Notes: generated from the letters alone by a model not told the origin. A stretch of DNA of 64,000 nucleotides from Halosegnis rubeus (GCF_009184545.1 NZ_QJOW01000004.1:186001-250000), one strand, 5' to 3'; shown: positions 1-9,251, counted from the first letter of the stretch. Translations and numbers: made by a program.

Positions 1-34
1 TTGAAGCCCTAGCCTGTATACGAATTCGTAAGCA

Positions 35-2023
35 ATGATTAATACAGATACCGAGTGGTTCCGCGCGGAATCCTCCTACTCGGACCCCAGTATCGGCGAG
101 ACAACCATCCCGCGGATGTTCTTCAACAGCGTCGACCGGAACGGCCCGCGAGACGCCCAGTGGTACAAGGGTGGGGTCTACGACCGCTCGCTCACGCCGG
201 ACGTGCTCCCGACCGCGACGACGGGCGAGTTTGCGTCCGTCACGTACGACGAGCTGGCCGACATCGTCCGCTCGCTCGCGGCCGGGTTCCGCGAGCTGGG
301 CGTCGAACACGACGACCGCGTCGGCATCTACGCCAACACGCGCATGGAGTGGGCGCAGTCCGACCTCGCGCTGTTGTCCGCCGGCGCGACCGTCACGACC
401 GTCTACACGGAGTCGTCGGCCGAACAGACCCAGTATCTGCTCGACGACCCGAGCGCGACCGGCGTCGTCTGTGAGAACGCCGAGCTGCTCGACACGCTGC
501 TCGGAATCGAGGAGGACCTCGACCTGGAGTTCATCGTCGTCATCGACGAGTTCGAGGGCCACGAGGACCGCGACGACATCCTCTCGCTGGGCGAGGTGTA
601 CGAGCAGGGCAGCGAGGCGTACGACGACGCGGCGTTCGAGGGGTGGCTCGACGAGCAGTCGATGGACGACCTCGCGTCGCTCATCTACACCTCCGGCACG
701 ACGGGCAAGCCGAAGGGCGTCCAACTGACACACCGGAACTTCCGCGCGAACGTGAATCAGGTCCGGCGGCGCTTCGCCGACCGGCCCGACCGCGACGACG
801 ACGTACCGACGCTCAGCACCGACACGCGCGCGCTCTCGTTCCTCCCGCTCGCGCACGTGTACGAGCGCACGTCCGGTCACTTCGTCATGTTCGCCTCGGG
901 CGCGACGGTCGCGTACGCCGAGTCGACGGACACGATCGCCGACGACCTCGCAACCGTGAAGCCGACCTCCGCGACCTCGGTCCCGCGCATCTACGAGCGC
1001 GTGTTCGCGACGATGCGCGAGCAGGCCAGCGGCTCCAACGTGAGCGAGTCCATCTTCGAGTGGTCCATCGGTGTCGCCCGCGACTACGCGCGCACCGAGA
1101 ACCCGGGTCTCGGTCTCCGAGCGAAACACGCCCTCGCCGACCGACTCGTCTACTCCTCGGTGAAGGAGACGATGGGCGGCAACATCGAGATGTTCATCTC
1201 TGGCGGTGGCTCGCTCTCCCAGCGGCTCGCCGAGCTGTTCGAGGGGATGGGCCTACCCATCCACGAGGGGTACGGACTGACGGAGACCTCCCCCGTCGTG
1301 TCGACGAACCCGCCGGACGACCTCCGGTCGGGGACGCTCGGCCCGCCGCTGACGGAGATGGAGGCCAAACTCGATCCGTCGGTCGTCTCGAACGACCAGA
1401 AGGCGAAGGCAGACGGCGAAATCGGCGAACTCCTGTTGCGCGGGCCGAACGTGACCGACGGCTACTGGAACCGCCCCGACGCGACAGAAAGCGCCTTCAC
1501 CGATCCCGAGGAGGGAGAAGGCGACGAGCCGTGGTTCCGCTCCGGTGACATCATCGAGGCGGCCGACGACGGCTATCTCGTCTACCACGACCGGCTCAAA
1601 CAGCTCATCGTCCTTGACACGGGCAAGAACGTCGCGCCCGGTCCCATCGAAGACGAGTTCGCCACCAGCGAGCGCATCTCACAGGCGATGGTCGTCGGCG
1701 ACAACGAGAAGTTCATCGCCGCGCTGTTCGTCCCGGACATGGAGGCGCTCGAACGGTGGGCCGAGAAGAACGACATCGACCTGCCCGACGACGAGGCAGC
1801 CATCGCCACCAACGAGCGCGTCCGCGAGTGGGTCCGGGCCGAGGTCGACGAGGTGAACGAGTCGCTGTCGAAACACGAACAGATCAAGGAGTTCCGGCTG
1901 GTCGGCGTCGAGTGGACGCCGGACAACGACATGCTCACGCCGTCGATGAAGCTCAAGCGCCGGAACGTGATGGAGAAGTACGACCACAAAATCGAGGAGA
2001 TGTACGGCCGCGACGAGCAGTAA
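35..2023 (+). CDS. Long-chain acyl-CoA synthetase (AMP-forming)
   Basis: A 662-residue adenylate-forming ligase that should activate a fatty acid to its acyl-CoA with ATP and CoA, acting in the cytoplasm or at the membrane. The family P-loop YTSGTTGKPKG lies near residue 220, the second signature GYGLTE near 415, the adenylate-binding GPNVTDGYW near 475 and the hinge region YHDRLKQLIVLDTGKN near 520. Length fits the long-chain FadD/FAA1 type. The ATG at 35 is used; only 34 bases of upstream sequence are visible, so the promoter is not. The exact substrate chain length cannot be told from sequence. Confidence 0.93.
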   Translation: MINTDTEWFRAESSYSDPSIGETTIPRMFFNSVDRNGPRDAQWYKGGVYDRSLTPDVLPTATTGEFASVTYDELADIVRSLAAGFRELGVEHDDRVGIYANTRMEWAQSDLALLSAGATVTTVYTESSAEQTQYLLDDPSATGVVCENAELLDTLLGIEEDLDLEFIVVIDEFEGHEDRDDILSLGEVYEQGSEAYDDAAFEGWLDEQSMDDLASLIYTSGTTGKPKGVQLTHRNFRANVNQVRRRFADRPDRDDDVPTLSTDTRALSFLPLAHVYERTSGHFVMFASGATVAYAESTDTIADDLATVKPTSATSVPRIYERVFATMREQASGSNVSESIFEWSIGVARDYARTENPGLGLRAKHALADRLVYSSVKETMGGNIEMFISGGGSLSQRLAELFEGMGLPIHEGYGLTETSPVVSTNPPDDLRSGTLGPPLTEMEAKLDPSVVSNDQKAKADGEIGELLLRGPNVTDGYWNRPDATESAFTDPEEGEGDEPWFRSGDIIEAADDGYLVYHDRLKQLIVLDTGKNVAPGPIEDEFATSERISQAMVVGDNEKFIAALFVPDMEALERWAEKNDIDLPDDEAAIATNERVREWVRAEVDEVNESLSKHEQIKEFRLVGVEWTPDNDMLTPSMKLKRRNVMEKYDHKIEEMYGRDEQ

Positions 2024-2135
2024 CCCACGCCACTCCCCGTCTCAACGGGCCACGTGTTACTTCTGATACGAGTGTGAACGGTGAACGTCGGTGAGCGACG
2101 CGGTCGCTGCTCGAACTCGCCGAGGCGTGCTACAG

Positions 2136-3560
2136 CTAGTGCATCCGATACCACTCCTCGATGTCGACCATCGGTCGCGGGTAGTCGATTCCCAACTGCA
2201 CGCCGTGGCGCGCTTGTTCGTCGTCGCTCAGTTTCCACGGCCGATGGGCGTACTCGGCCGGTAACTCTGCGAGTTCGGGGAGCCAGTGGGTGATGTACGC
2301 CGCCCCGGAGTCGTACCGTTCTCCCTGGCCGAGGACGTTGAAGTAGTTGTCGCGCGAGTCGTTGCCGACGCCCGACTGGTAGGCCCAGTTGCCCCAGTTT
2401 GAACACACGTCGTAGTCCACGAGCAGCGATTCGAAGTACGCCGCCCCCCACCGCCAGTCGATTTCGAGCACGTCCGTGAGGAAGGAGGCGACGTTCTGTC
2501 GACCGCGGTTCGACATGTAGCCTGTCGCGTTCAGCTCCCGCATGTTCGCGTCTACGAACGGGACGCCGGTCTCGCCGGCGGCCCACTGCTCGAAGGTGTG
2601 TTCGTCGTGTCGCCACTGTTTGTCCGCGTCGCGGATCCCCTGAGGGCCGAAGAAGTCGCCGCCGTGTTTGATGAACTGGAACTGGAAGAAATCTCGCCAC
2701 AGCAACTCGAAGACGAGCCAGTACGTCGAGTCGTTCGAGACGCGTTCGGTCTCGTACTCCTTGACCTGCTCGTGGAGCCACCGGGGCGAGAGACAGCCTT
2801 GCGACAGCCACGCCGAGAACTTCGAGGAGTAGTCCGCGCCGAGCAGCCCGTTGCGCGTCTCCTTGTACTCCCGCAGGCGGTCTTCCTCCCAGACGTAGGT
2901 CTGTGCGCGCTCGCGGCCGGCCGACTCGCCGCCTCGGTGTTCGATTGCACGCCGATCGTCCGGCTCCGGCTCTGCCCGCCCGAGGTCGGCGAGCGTCGGG
3001 AGTTCACCGACGGCGAGTTCCGGCGTCTCGACACTCGTCGGCGTCTCTGCGGTGTCGCGAACCGTCGCCTCGCGTTCGACTTCCTTGCGCCACGGCGTGT
3101 AGGTGTCGTCGATGGAATCGACCGCCGTGGGCAGGTCGTTGAGGTGATACAGCGTGTGCGTCCAGAAGCGCTCGCTCGGGATTCCCGCATCCGCGAGAGC
3201 GGCCTTCGTCGCGTTCTCCGTCGTCAGCTCCTCGGTCGCGGGTATCGTCTGGAAGTAGACCGCGTCGGCGTCGTACTCGGTTGCGACCGCCGGGACGAGG
3301 TCCGTCGGGTCGCCGTGGCGCACGAGCAGGTCACCGCCCCGAGCACGGAGGTTCGCCCGGAGGTCGGCGACCGACTCGCGAACGAACCGGGCGCGGTAGC
3401 CACCGGTCTTCGGTTGGTCGATGTAACGCGAGTCGGCGTACTCGCTTTCCCCGAAGACGTACAGCGGGACGACTCGGTCCGCGTCCGCAACCGCACGGGC
3501 GAGCGTCTCGTTGTCGTGGAGTCGCAAATCGCGCCGGAACCAGACGACGGTAGTGTCCAT
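2136..3560 (-). CDS. Cryptochrome/photolyase family protein, DASH type
   Basis: A 474-residue flavoprotein with an N-terminal photolyase alpha/beta domain (begins MDTTVVWFRRDLRLHDNE) and a C-terminal FAD-binding domain that carries the WRDFFQFQFIKHG and GYMSNRGRQN signatures near residues 320 and 395; the latter contains the NRGRQN motif typical of DASH cryptochromes. These enzymes bind FAD and a folate antenna, repair cyclobutane pyrimidine dimers in single-stranded DNA and may also sense blue light. The start is set at the conserved MDTTVVWFRRD; the frame is open farther upstream but that stretch does not resemble the family. It is convergent with the acyl-CoA ligase and about 40 bases beyond the end of the YjbQ gene. 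Confidence 0.93.
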   Translation of the reverse strand: MDTTVVWFRRDLRLHDNETLARAVADADRVVPLYVFGESEYADSRYIDQPKTGGYRARFVRESVADLRANLRARGGDLLVRHGDPTDLVPAVATEYDADAVYFQTIPATEELTTENATKAALADAGIPSERFWTHTLYHLNDLPTAVDSIDDTYTPWRKEVEREATVRDTAETPTSVETPELAVGELPTLADLGRAEPEPDDRRAIEHRGGESAGRERAQTYVWEEDRLREYKETRNGLLGADYSSKFSAWLSQGCLSPRWLHEQVKEYETERVSNDSTYWLVFELLWRDFFQFQFIKHGGDFFGPQGIRDADKQWRHDEHTFEQWAAGETGVPFVDANMRELNATGYMSNRGRQNVASFLTDVLEIDWRWGAAYFESLLVDYDVCSNWGNWAYQSGVGNDSRDNYFNVLGQGERYDSGAAYITHWLPELAELPAEYAHRPWKLSDDEQARHGVQLGIDYPRPMVDIEEWYRMH

Positions 3561-3598
3561 ACCCGATGTACGGTCGGTCACACCAAAGCCGTGGGGGC

Positions 3599-3973
3599 CT
3601 ACACCACGTCGACGTTCCGGACCCGCGGGCCGTCGCAGTCGACGAGGAGGACGGACTGATACCGCCCGATGTCGAGTGCGCCGTCCATGACGGGGAGCGT
3701 TACGTCCCGGCCGAGCACCATCGAGGCGAGGTGTGCCCGTGCGTTGTCGTCGATTTCGTCGTGGTGCCACTCCGCGTCGGGAACCATGCCGCCGGCGAAC
3801 CGCGCGATGTCGGCTTCGAGCCGTGGCTCCGCCTCGTTGACGACGACGCCCGCGGTCGTGTGCGGGACGAACACCGAGACGGTCCCGTTTCGTCCGGTCG
3901 GGACCGCCCCGGATACCTCGTCTGTGATGTCGGTGACGCTCGTTCCTTCCCCCGTCTCGACCTCGAATCGCAT
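3599..3973 (-). CDS. YjbQ / UPF0047 family protein
   Basis: A 124-residue protein of the YjbQ (secondary thiamine-phosphate synthase-like) family. The conserved FVPHTTAGVVVNE segment lies near residues 34-46, EWHHDE near 68-73 and the C-terminal SVLLVDCDGPR near 107-117, which form the conserved metal/phosphate pocket of the beta-barrel. The ATG at 3973 is used because the upstream extension of the frame is not family-like. It ends 38 bases before the photolyase gene on the same strand, so the two may be cotranscribed. Physiological role is unsettled in the family; no other thiamine gene adjoins it here. Confidence 0.9.
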   Translation of the reverse strand: MRFEVETGEGTSVTDITDEVSGAVPTGRNGTVSVFVPHTTAGVVVNEAEPRLEADIARFAGGMVPDAEWHHDEIDDNARAHLASMVLGRDVTLPVMDGALDIGRYQSVLLVDCDGPRVRNVDVV

Positions 3974-4054
3974 GGGCTGGCCGACGCGCGCCGGCGACAA
4001 GAAGCCACGCCCCCGGACCGCCGTACTGATTGTGACGGCCGGCGAACCGTCGGT

Positions 4055-4465
4055 ATGGACGATCTCCCCGACGGGTGGAACCGCTGGAACGACGGAGAGA
4101 CCAAGCTCGTGTGGGCGTATCGTCCGGACGTGTTCAACGGGAGCAGTTTTCCGGCGGCCTGTCTCCCGACCATCTACATCACGCAGGGAAAACGGACGCG
4201 CCGGCCCGGAGCCGAGCGCGCCCCCGACCCCGATACCCCGTGGTACGTCACCCTCTATCTGGAGCCAGAGGTCGCTCGCGAGGACGAGGAGTTCTCCTCG
4301 CGCGAGCGCGCCCTGGCAGGCGCACACGACCTCGCCGCCCGATTTAGCGAGGGAACGGTGGACTACCGCGGGCTGTATCAGGTGCCTCGCGAGACGTACT
4401 TCGCGAAGCTGGACGAACTGACCGGGCGCGAGGGACCGACCGACTCGCCGGAACGGGAACTTTAG
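4055..4465 (+). CDS. Conserved haloarchaeal protein (DUF5820-like)
   Basis: A 136-residue acidic soluble protein beginning MDDLPDGWNRWNDGETKLV. It has no transmembrane segment, signal or recognised catalytic motif; a central segment PWYVTLYLEPEV and a later TVDYRGLYQVPRETY look like a compact alpha/beta fold. From memory it resembles small haloarchaeal proteins annotated DUF5820, which I cannot verify. It is divergent from yjbQ and is followed 25 bases later by the UPF0179 gene on the same strand, suggesting a two-gene transcript. Function unknown. Confidence 0.75.
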   Translation: MDDLPDGWNRWNDGETKLVWAYRPDVFNGSSFPAACLPTIYITQGKRTRRPGAERAPDPDTPWYVTLYLEPEVAREDEEFSSRERALAGAHDLAARFSEGTVDYRGLYQVPRETYFAKLDELTGREGPTDSPEREL

Positions 4466-4490
4466 GGTCGCGGGCCGCCTCTCGTAGGCT

Positions 4491-4940
4491 ATGACTACGG
4501 TCACGCTCATCGGAACGCGGCTCGCCGAGCCGGGGACCGAGTTCGTCTACGGCGGGGAGGCGACCGCCTGCGAGGGGTGTCCCTACCGCGACCAGTGTCT
4601 TAATCTGACTGAGGGCCGCCGCTACACCGTCGAGAGCGTCCGCGAAAACACACAGACGCTCGACTGTGCCGTCCACGACGAAGGGGTACAGGCGGTCGAG
4701 GTGACGCCCGCACCGATTCGGGCGAACGTCCTCTCGAAGTCGGCGTACGCCGGTTCGACGGCCGAGCTCGCCGGCCCCTGCCCGTACACGGGCTGTCCGA
4801 GCCACGAGTTCTGTGAGCCGGCGGGCGCGGAGTTCGACGCCGAGTACCGTATCGCCGAGGTAGAAGGGGAACCGCCACACGACTACTGTATGCTCGACCG
4901 CGACCTGACGCTCGTTGAGTTCGCCGCCGCCGAGGAGTAG
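4491..4940 (+). CDS. UPF0179 family protein
   Basis: A 149-residue archaeal protein of UPF0179. It carries two cysteine clusters, CEGCPYRDQC near residues 28-37 and CPYTGCPSHEFC near 97-108, plus single cysteines at about 59 and 133, consistent with metal or Fe-S binding. The N-terminal GTRLAEPGTEFVYGG is characteristic. The stop codon directly abuts the stop of the convergent dehydrogenase stub on the other strand, with no intergenic base. Biochemical function is unknown. Confidence 0.88.
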   Translation: MTTVTLIGTRLAEPGTEFVYGGEATACEGCPYRDQCLNLTEGRRYTVESVRENTQTLDCAVHDEGVQAVEVTPAPIRANVLSKSAYAGSTAELAGPCPYTGCPSHEFCEPAGAEFDAEYRIAEVEGEPPHDYCMLDRDLTLVEFAAAEE

Positions 4941-5306
4941 TCAGGGTCGCGAAAACGACCCCGAGAACGCCCGCTGGACGACCTCCGACAGCGCCGGATG
5001 GATGTGGATTGTCTCGCGGATATCCCGCACCGTTCCCGAGCCAGCGGTCATCGCGACGACGACCTCCTGAATCAGGTTCGACGCCTCCGGCCCGATGATG
5101 TGACAGCCGAGAATCTCGCCGTCCAGGCCGATGATGACCTTCACGAAGCCGTCGGCGTGCATCGCGTCTCCCCGGGCGGTGTCGCCGTACTCGGAGGTCC
5201 GGACCGCGTAGTCGTCATCGAGGTCGCTCTCCGTCGCCCCGACGCCGGCCACCTCGGGCGAGGCGAAGACGGCAAACGGCATCGCGTCGTACTCACACAA
5301 TCGCAC
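4941..5306 (-). pseudogene. C-terminal stub of a dihydrolipoamide dehydrogenase-type flavoprotein
   Basis: The 121-residue frame is the dimerisation domain only of a pyridine nucleotide-disulfide oxidoreductase: MPFAVFASPEVAGVGATE opens the domain and IHIHPALSEVV near the end holds the catalytic-base His-x-His-Pro motif. The FAD- and NAD-binding domains, including the CxxxxC redox site (about 350 residues in the family), are absent. Upstream lies only 33 bases before the salactin stop codon, so the 5' part has been deleted. It could be translated but cannot bind FAD, so it is called a remnant. Confidence 0.85.
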
Positions 5307-5339
5307 TGAACCAACACGGCCAACATACTGGACAGCGAC

Positions 5340-6362
5340 TTACTCTTCGCCGGTCTCAGCCTGCTGTTGGCCCGCACTCTCCTCCTGCTCGTCCGAGCGG
5401 GCAGCCACTAAGCCACCGCGCGCGACGCTGTAGAGCGGCTCGTCCACGTGCATCACCTCGCTGATGCTGAACGGGATGTTGGACCCTTCGAGGTGGTCTT
5501 GGAACAGCTCTTTGAAGCCGTCCGGACTGGCCGTCCCGCCCGTGACGACGGCGGGTACGTCGAGACCCTCCTCGACGTCCTCTTCGTCCACTTCCGCGAC
5601 GATGTTCTCGATGACGTATTCCAGCAGGTTCTCGTAGTAGATGGACAGCGCGCCCTCGACACCGCCGACGTCGGTCTGGAAGTCGAGCGCGAAGTCCTCC
5701 TCCTTGATGGAGGTGACCTTATCGACCGGCGTCCCCGTCGCCTGTGCGGCCTGTTCGTCGACCCAGTCGCCCCCGCGGGCGACGGAGAACTTCATCACCG
5801 GCACCGCGTAGTAGGAGAGACACACGTTCGTCATCCCGGCACCGAAGGAGATGCCAAGCCCGGTGAACGAGTGGTCCGCCAGTTCGGAGTAGATGACGGC
5901 CATCCCCTCGTTGATGGGTTCGGCGTCGTACCCCATGTCGTTCAGGAACGACTCGATGGTCTTCTGATGGTACAGCGTCGACAGGTCGCTGTCGATGGGG
6001 TCGGCGGGCGAAGAGAAGTACAGCCGCTCGCCGGGACGGTCCGGTTCGCCGACCACCTGCTCGATGATGAGCTTCATCATCGGAATGGCCGACTGCTCGT
6101 CGCTGGAGAGGATGCCGCGTTGCATGGGACGGCGGGTCTCCTTGTTGAAGATGTTCGCGAAGTTGAGTGCATCGTCGCCGACGACGTACACCTTGTCGTC
6201 CTTGCGGATGTGGAGGACGTCACTCCGAGAGAGCATCTGCTCGGCCATGTCGGAGTACTCGATTTCTACGAAGGAGTTCCGCTGCTGGATGAACACCGTG
6301 TCGGTTCCTTCTTGATTCGCCGACAGGATATTCATCGTGCCCACGTCGAGACCAGTTGCCAT
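5340..6362 (-). CDS. Salactin, haloarchaeal actin homologue
   Basis: A 340-residue actin/Hsp70-fold ATPase. It opens with [15 protein letters not shown], the phosphate-1 loop; the phosphate-2 loop is [13 protein letters not shown] near residues 172-184, and the adenosine motif [12 protein letters not shown] lies near 274-285. Salactin from Halobacterium is a dynamically unstable filament involved in DNA partitioning at low phosphate; that is known from the family, not shown here. The C-terminal tail is acidic and glutamine-rich. A leaderless promoter with TATA-like GATTTATG at 6387-6394, 25-32 bases before the ATG, supports this start. A membrane protein and acidic small proteins lie upstream on the same strand. 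Confidence 0.9.
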   Translation of the reverse strand: MATGLDVGTMNILSANQEGTDTVFIQQRNSFVEIEYSDMAEQMLSRSDVLHIRKDDKVYVVGDDALNFANIFNKETRRPMQRGILSSDEQSAIPMMKLIIEQVVGEPDRPGERLYFSSPADPIDSDLSTLYHQKTIESFLNDMGYDAEPINEGMAVIYSELADHSFTGLGISFGAGMTNVCLSYYAVPVMKFSVARGGDWVDEQAAQATGTPVDKVTSIKEEDFALDFQTDVGGVEGALSIYYENLLEYVIENIVAEVDEEDVEEGLDVPAVVTGGTASPDGFKELFQDHLEGSNIPFSISEVMHVDEPLYSVARGGLVAARSDEQEESAGQQQAETGEE

Positions 6363-6386
6363 GCAGATACTCGGGTGGGCCTATCT

Positions 6387-6394
6387 CATAAATC
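6387..6394 (-). promoter_or_regulatory. TATA element of the salactin gene
   Basis: Read on the minus strand the bases are GATTTATG, 25-32 bases before the salactin ATG at 6362. That spacing is typical of a leaderless haloarchaeal transcript, implying its own promoter separate from the upstream genes. Confidence 0.5.
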
Positions 6395-6475
6395 TATTCG
6401 CTGTTTTCACTTCGCCGAGTCGGCGCCGTTTCCCCGCTGTCCGTATGTCAATGTTCCCCACCGCAGAGTTACTAC

Positions 6476-7387
6476 TCAGTTCGACAGCCACGAGCGGAGC
6501 CGCGCGAGGATACTCTCGGCGTCGTCATTGACCGGGTCGACCTCGTCATTGCGCTTCTGTTGTCTGAGTTCGTTCAGCGCCGCGGTCTGGTCATCGACGG
6601 TCGACTCCGAGGTCTGTACGTCACGGTCACCGCCCTTGAGCTGTCGAAGCCCCTCGACCTGGGCGTCGACACCGCCCGGGTTGACCGTCTTCTCGGCTTC
6701 AGCGTTCAGACGTCCCCCCGCCTCGTCGGCGTAGTCTTCTCTGAACGAGAGGTCCCGGTTGCTGTCCTTCTCGACACCGCCCCAGGAGAGTTCGACGTTC
6801 GACATGGCCGCATCGATGTCGGCCCGGACGTCTTCGTCACTGACGCTCTCGTCCGGCTCGTCGGTCGCGGCTTCGTCGGGCACGGTCGCCGTTACCGTCG
6901 CCTGCTCCAACTGATGGGCAACGAGGGCGCTCCCGGTAACGGCCGCAAGGAGTGCAAGCCCGACGGCGTAGGTCCCGACCACGAGCAGCGTGTTCTGTGT
7001 CCCGAACTCGAACCACTGTTCGGGGTACGCGAGCAGGAACGCGATGCTCGCAACCACGGTGACCGTGATACCCACGAGCCCGCCAATCTGCGCCCGACGT
7101 TCGGTAGGAAGCAGCACGACCACCGAAAGTAGCGCGAGTGGGACCGAGAGCATCCCGAGGAGATACCCCGGCTGTGCCAGCGCAAAGTAGCCGGCCGTCC
7201 GGAGACCGTAGAAGCTAGCACCGGCGACGAACAACACGAGTCCGAGTGCGGCACACGTGATACCCGCAAAGAAAAGGCCGAATCCGAGATACACTTCAGA
7301 CTCTGTTTCCGGCTCACCGATGTATCGCTCGTAGAGCCTGAGCAACGCGTTCTCTGGGGACGTGTCGGTGGTGTCGTCCTGGGTCAT
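6476..7387 (-). CDS. Haloarchaeal membrane protein with acidic cytoplasmic tail (DUF7139-like)
   Basis: A 303-residue protein with about five hydrophobic helices in residues 30-165 (for example LGFGLFFAGITCAALGLVLF and LLVVGTYAVGLALLAAV), followed by about 135 soluble, strongly acidic residues ending ILARLRSWLSN. From memory it matches proteins annotated DUF7139. The short N-terminus has the motif LLRLYERYIGEPE. It sits 113 bases upstream of salactin on the same strand and downstream of three small acidic genes. Function unknown; location next to salactin suggests, but does not show, a link to that filament. Confidence 0.75.
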   Translation of the reverse strand: MTQDDTTDTSPENALLRLYERYIGEPETESEVYLGFGLFFAGITCAALGLVLFVAGASFYGLRTAGYFALAQPGYLLGMLSVPLALLSVVVLLPTERRAQIGGLVGITVTVVASIAFLLAYPEQWFEFGTQNTLLVVGTYAVGLALLAAVTGSALVAHQLEQATVTATVPDEAATDEPDESVSDEDVRADIDAAMSNVELSWGGVEKDSNRDLSFREDYADEAGGRLNAEAEKTVNPGGVDAQVEGLRQLKGGDRDVQTSESTVDDQTAALNELRQQKRNDEVDPVNDDAESILARLRSWLSN

Positions 7388-7426
7388 TGACCGAGGGTAC
7401 TCACCCGGTGAATATGATAGTTTGGC

Positions 7427-7654
7427 TTACTCCAGTCCCGGGGGTGACTCCTCGTCGTCTCCCGAGTCTTCCTTAATCTCCTGTAGCTGTGAAACGGCGT
7501 CATCGTCGCTCTGACTCCGGGTCTGGCTAACGTTGTCCGGGTCGAGGCGTGGCTCGCCGGTCTCCTCCGACGCCGACTCGGTCATGTCGCTCTCCGGCGA
7601 CTCGCCGTCGCCGGTGCCGAACAGCCACTGCTGGATACGGTCGAGTAGCGTCAT
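7427..7654 (-). CDS. Small acidic protein
   Basis: A 75-residue protein starting MTLLDRIQQWLFGTG, an amphipathic helix, followed by a low-complexity Asp/Glu/Ser tail. Its ATG overlaps the stop of the upstream gene in an ATGA at 7651-7654, so the pair is probably translationally coupled. The amphipathic start may contact a membrane or a partner. Not recognised; function unknown. Confidence 0.65.
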   Translation of the reverse strand: MTLLDRIQQWLFGTGDGESPESDMTESASEETGEPRLDPDNVSQTRSQSDDDAVSQLQEIKEDSGDDEESPPGLE

Positions 7655-8106
7655 CGGTGGTGTTTGAACAGAATCGCCTTCACGTCGTCACGCGTCCGGG
7701 CCGTCTCGGTGCTCCCGTCGGGCAAATCGACCTCGTACCGAGCGTCGCCGTCGGCTTCACGCCACTTCTCCTCGTGGTCTTCGAGCAGATTCAACATCCC
7801 AGGTCCCGCCCCGATTCCCCCGCCTGATTCGCCACTCCCCGGGTTCCCGTCAGTCCCTGAACCGCCATCCGACGGCTCGTCCTCGTCCGGGCTGTCGTCA
7901 TCCGACGCCGTCGTATCCGCACCTGTGCGTGGCGCGTCTTCCGTCGCAGTCGCCGGCTCACCGGCTGCTTCGGCCACGTCGAGGAGATACGCCATCACGT
8001 CGGCCGGCTGGACCGAGGTGTACTCGCCGGCGTGTGCCGCCGTCAGTTGGTCTCTAATCGCAGCGAACCGCTCCTGTTGGTCGTCCGTGATTTCAACGCT
8101 CGGCAT
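7651..8106 (-). CDS. Hypothetical acidic protein with N-terminal helical domain
   Basis: A 151-residue protein. Residues 1-50 (MPSVEITDDQQERFAAIRDQ onward) look like a helical DNA-binding or coiled domain; a Ser/Asp/Gly-rich linker spans about 52-100, and a small C-terminal domain has YEVDLPDGSTETARTR then KAILFKHHR. The ATG at 8106 is used because the upstream extension is not protein-like. It overlaps the next gene by ATGA. Function unknown. Confidence 0.65.
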   Translation of the reverse strand: MPSVEITDDQQERFAAIRDQLTAAHAGEYTSVQPADVMAYLLDVAEAAGEPATATEDAPRTGADTTASDDDSPDEDEPSDGGSGTDGNPGSGESGGGIGAGPGMLNLLEDHEEKWREADGDARYEVDLPDGSTETARTRDDVKAILFKHHR

Positions 8107-8156
8107 ACCTACCTCTTCTCGGGACAGTACAAAACAGTCAGTACTCACGGGGGTCA

Positions 8157-8696
8157 CTACGCTGTTTCGTCCGAGCCGTCGGTCGCGTCCTCATCGCCGC
8201 TCGTCTCACTCTCCGCCGCGTCACCCGTCGTCTCTTCGCCCGGACCGGTATCGGCGTCCGAATCGCCGTCTGTGTCGTCGGCTGCCGAGTCCGTGCCCGC
8301 ACCGGTGGCATCGGACTGGTCCGCAGTATCAGCGTATTCCTCGCCAGCACCGGGGTCGGCGACCGTCGTCGACTCGGGAGTGCCGCGGAACTGGAACTCC
8401 CCGTCCCCGGCCGACGTGTCCTCAGCCACGGGCGCGTCGGGGGGTGTAGTGTCGTCGTCCACGCGCGCTGTGCCGTCCGGGATAGAGTCCGGGAAGAGCG
8501 TCTGGAACCGGTCCAGTGCGTCGTCCCACGACTCCAACGAAGCGTCCTCAGGCCGGTGGTCCACCAGCACTCCCACGTACGAACAGTCCTCGCACACCCG
8601 CGAAACTGCCTCCTCGAGTTCAAAGACGGTGACGTGGCCACCACACCGGGGACAGTCCATACGGTCAAATACACCCCGGGGGGTCAAATCTTTCAT
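8157..8696 (-). CDS. Zinc-ribbon protein with acidic tail
   Basis: A 179-residue protein with one N-terminal zinc ribbon, CPRCGG near residues 14-19 and CEDCSY near 35-40, followed by a short folded part and a long Asp/Ser/Thr-rich tail. The ATG at 8696 has GGAGTGA before it; an alternative ATG at 8660 starts just at MDCPRCGG. It heads the leftward set that leads towards salactin. The ribbon suggests nucleic-acid or protein binding; no enzyme motif is visible. Confidence 0.65.
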   Translation of the reverse strand: MKDLTPRGVFDRMDCPRCGGHVTVFELEEAVSRVCEDCSYVGVLVDHRPEDASLESWDDALDRFQTLFPDSIPDGTARVDDDTTPPDAPVAEDTSAGDGEFQFRGTPESTTVADPGAGEEYADTADQSDATGAGTDSAADDTDGDSDADTGPGEETTGDAAESETSGDEDATDGSDETA

Positions 8697-8949
8697 GGTC
8701 ACTCCACCGCTGCCGACACCTGGTCTCGCCTCTGAACTCTCCACATCAGACCAAGCGACCGACACCAGACACAACCGCAGAGATGCGCTTGAGCCGACTC
8801 GTAACCGACGCCAACAACTCCGCGAGGCTCCTTCGAAATGCTGTCCACAGGCCAAGCGTCTGTGCCCACCGTCGGAGCAGTACGGCTTTACCCACCGTGT
8901 TGTCAGGAGAAATTACTTATACAGTGGTACGTACGTGGTTAATGTTACC

Positions 8950-9159
8950 ATGGGACTACTTGGCGGAACAGACCCCGGGCCGTGTCACTTCTGTCGTGGA
9001 AAGGTCACGCCGGACAACGGGCTCCATTGTGATATCTGTGACACCTATGCTCACAACGACTGCATGCAGAAGAACGGATTAGTGAAAAACGACAGCGGAA
9101 TCATCCGCAGCTCGACGAAAGTCAAGTGCCCCGGATGTGGTGACGTGAGCAAGGTCTGA
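8950..9159 (+). CDS. Small zinc-finger protein
   Basis: A 69-residue protein with three cysteine pairs: CHFC (residues 12-15), CDIC (28-31) and CPGC near the C-terminus, plus His and Cys at HNDC, so it probably binds two zinc ions in a treble-clef or LIM-like arrangement. A TATA-like TTACTTATAC about 30 bases before the ATG supports the start and a short leader. It is divergent from the zinc-ribbon gene at 8696. Function unknown; such proteins are common in haloarchaea. Confidence 0.7.
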   Translation: MGLLGGTDPGPCHFCRGKVTPDNGLHCDICDTYAHNDCMQKNGLVKNDSGIIRSSTKVKCPGCGDVSKV

Positions 9160-9251
9160 CCGTCCCTGAGCTACGCCAGTCGCGTAACTGAATACAGCGT
9201 CAGTTCGATGGCGCTGTGTTCCAAGACGGCGCGGCAGCTACTCTGTCGCAG

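Noticed and set aside
1582-2811. Long minus-strand open frame of 409 codons overlapping the acyl-CoA ligase and the photolyase genes
   Set aside because: It is antisense to two well-supported genes, rich in Arg and Ser, and has no family signature; typical GC-rich shadow.
5448-6734. 428-codon plus-strand frame opposite salactin
   Set aside because: Exactly antisense to the salactin gene; its sequence is the mirror of that frame and has no domain.
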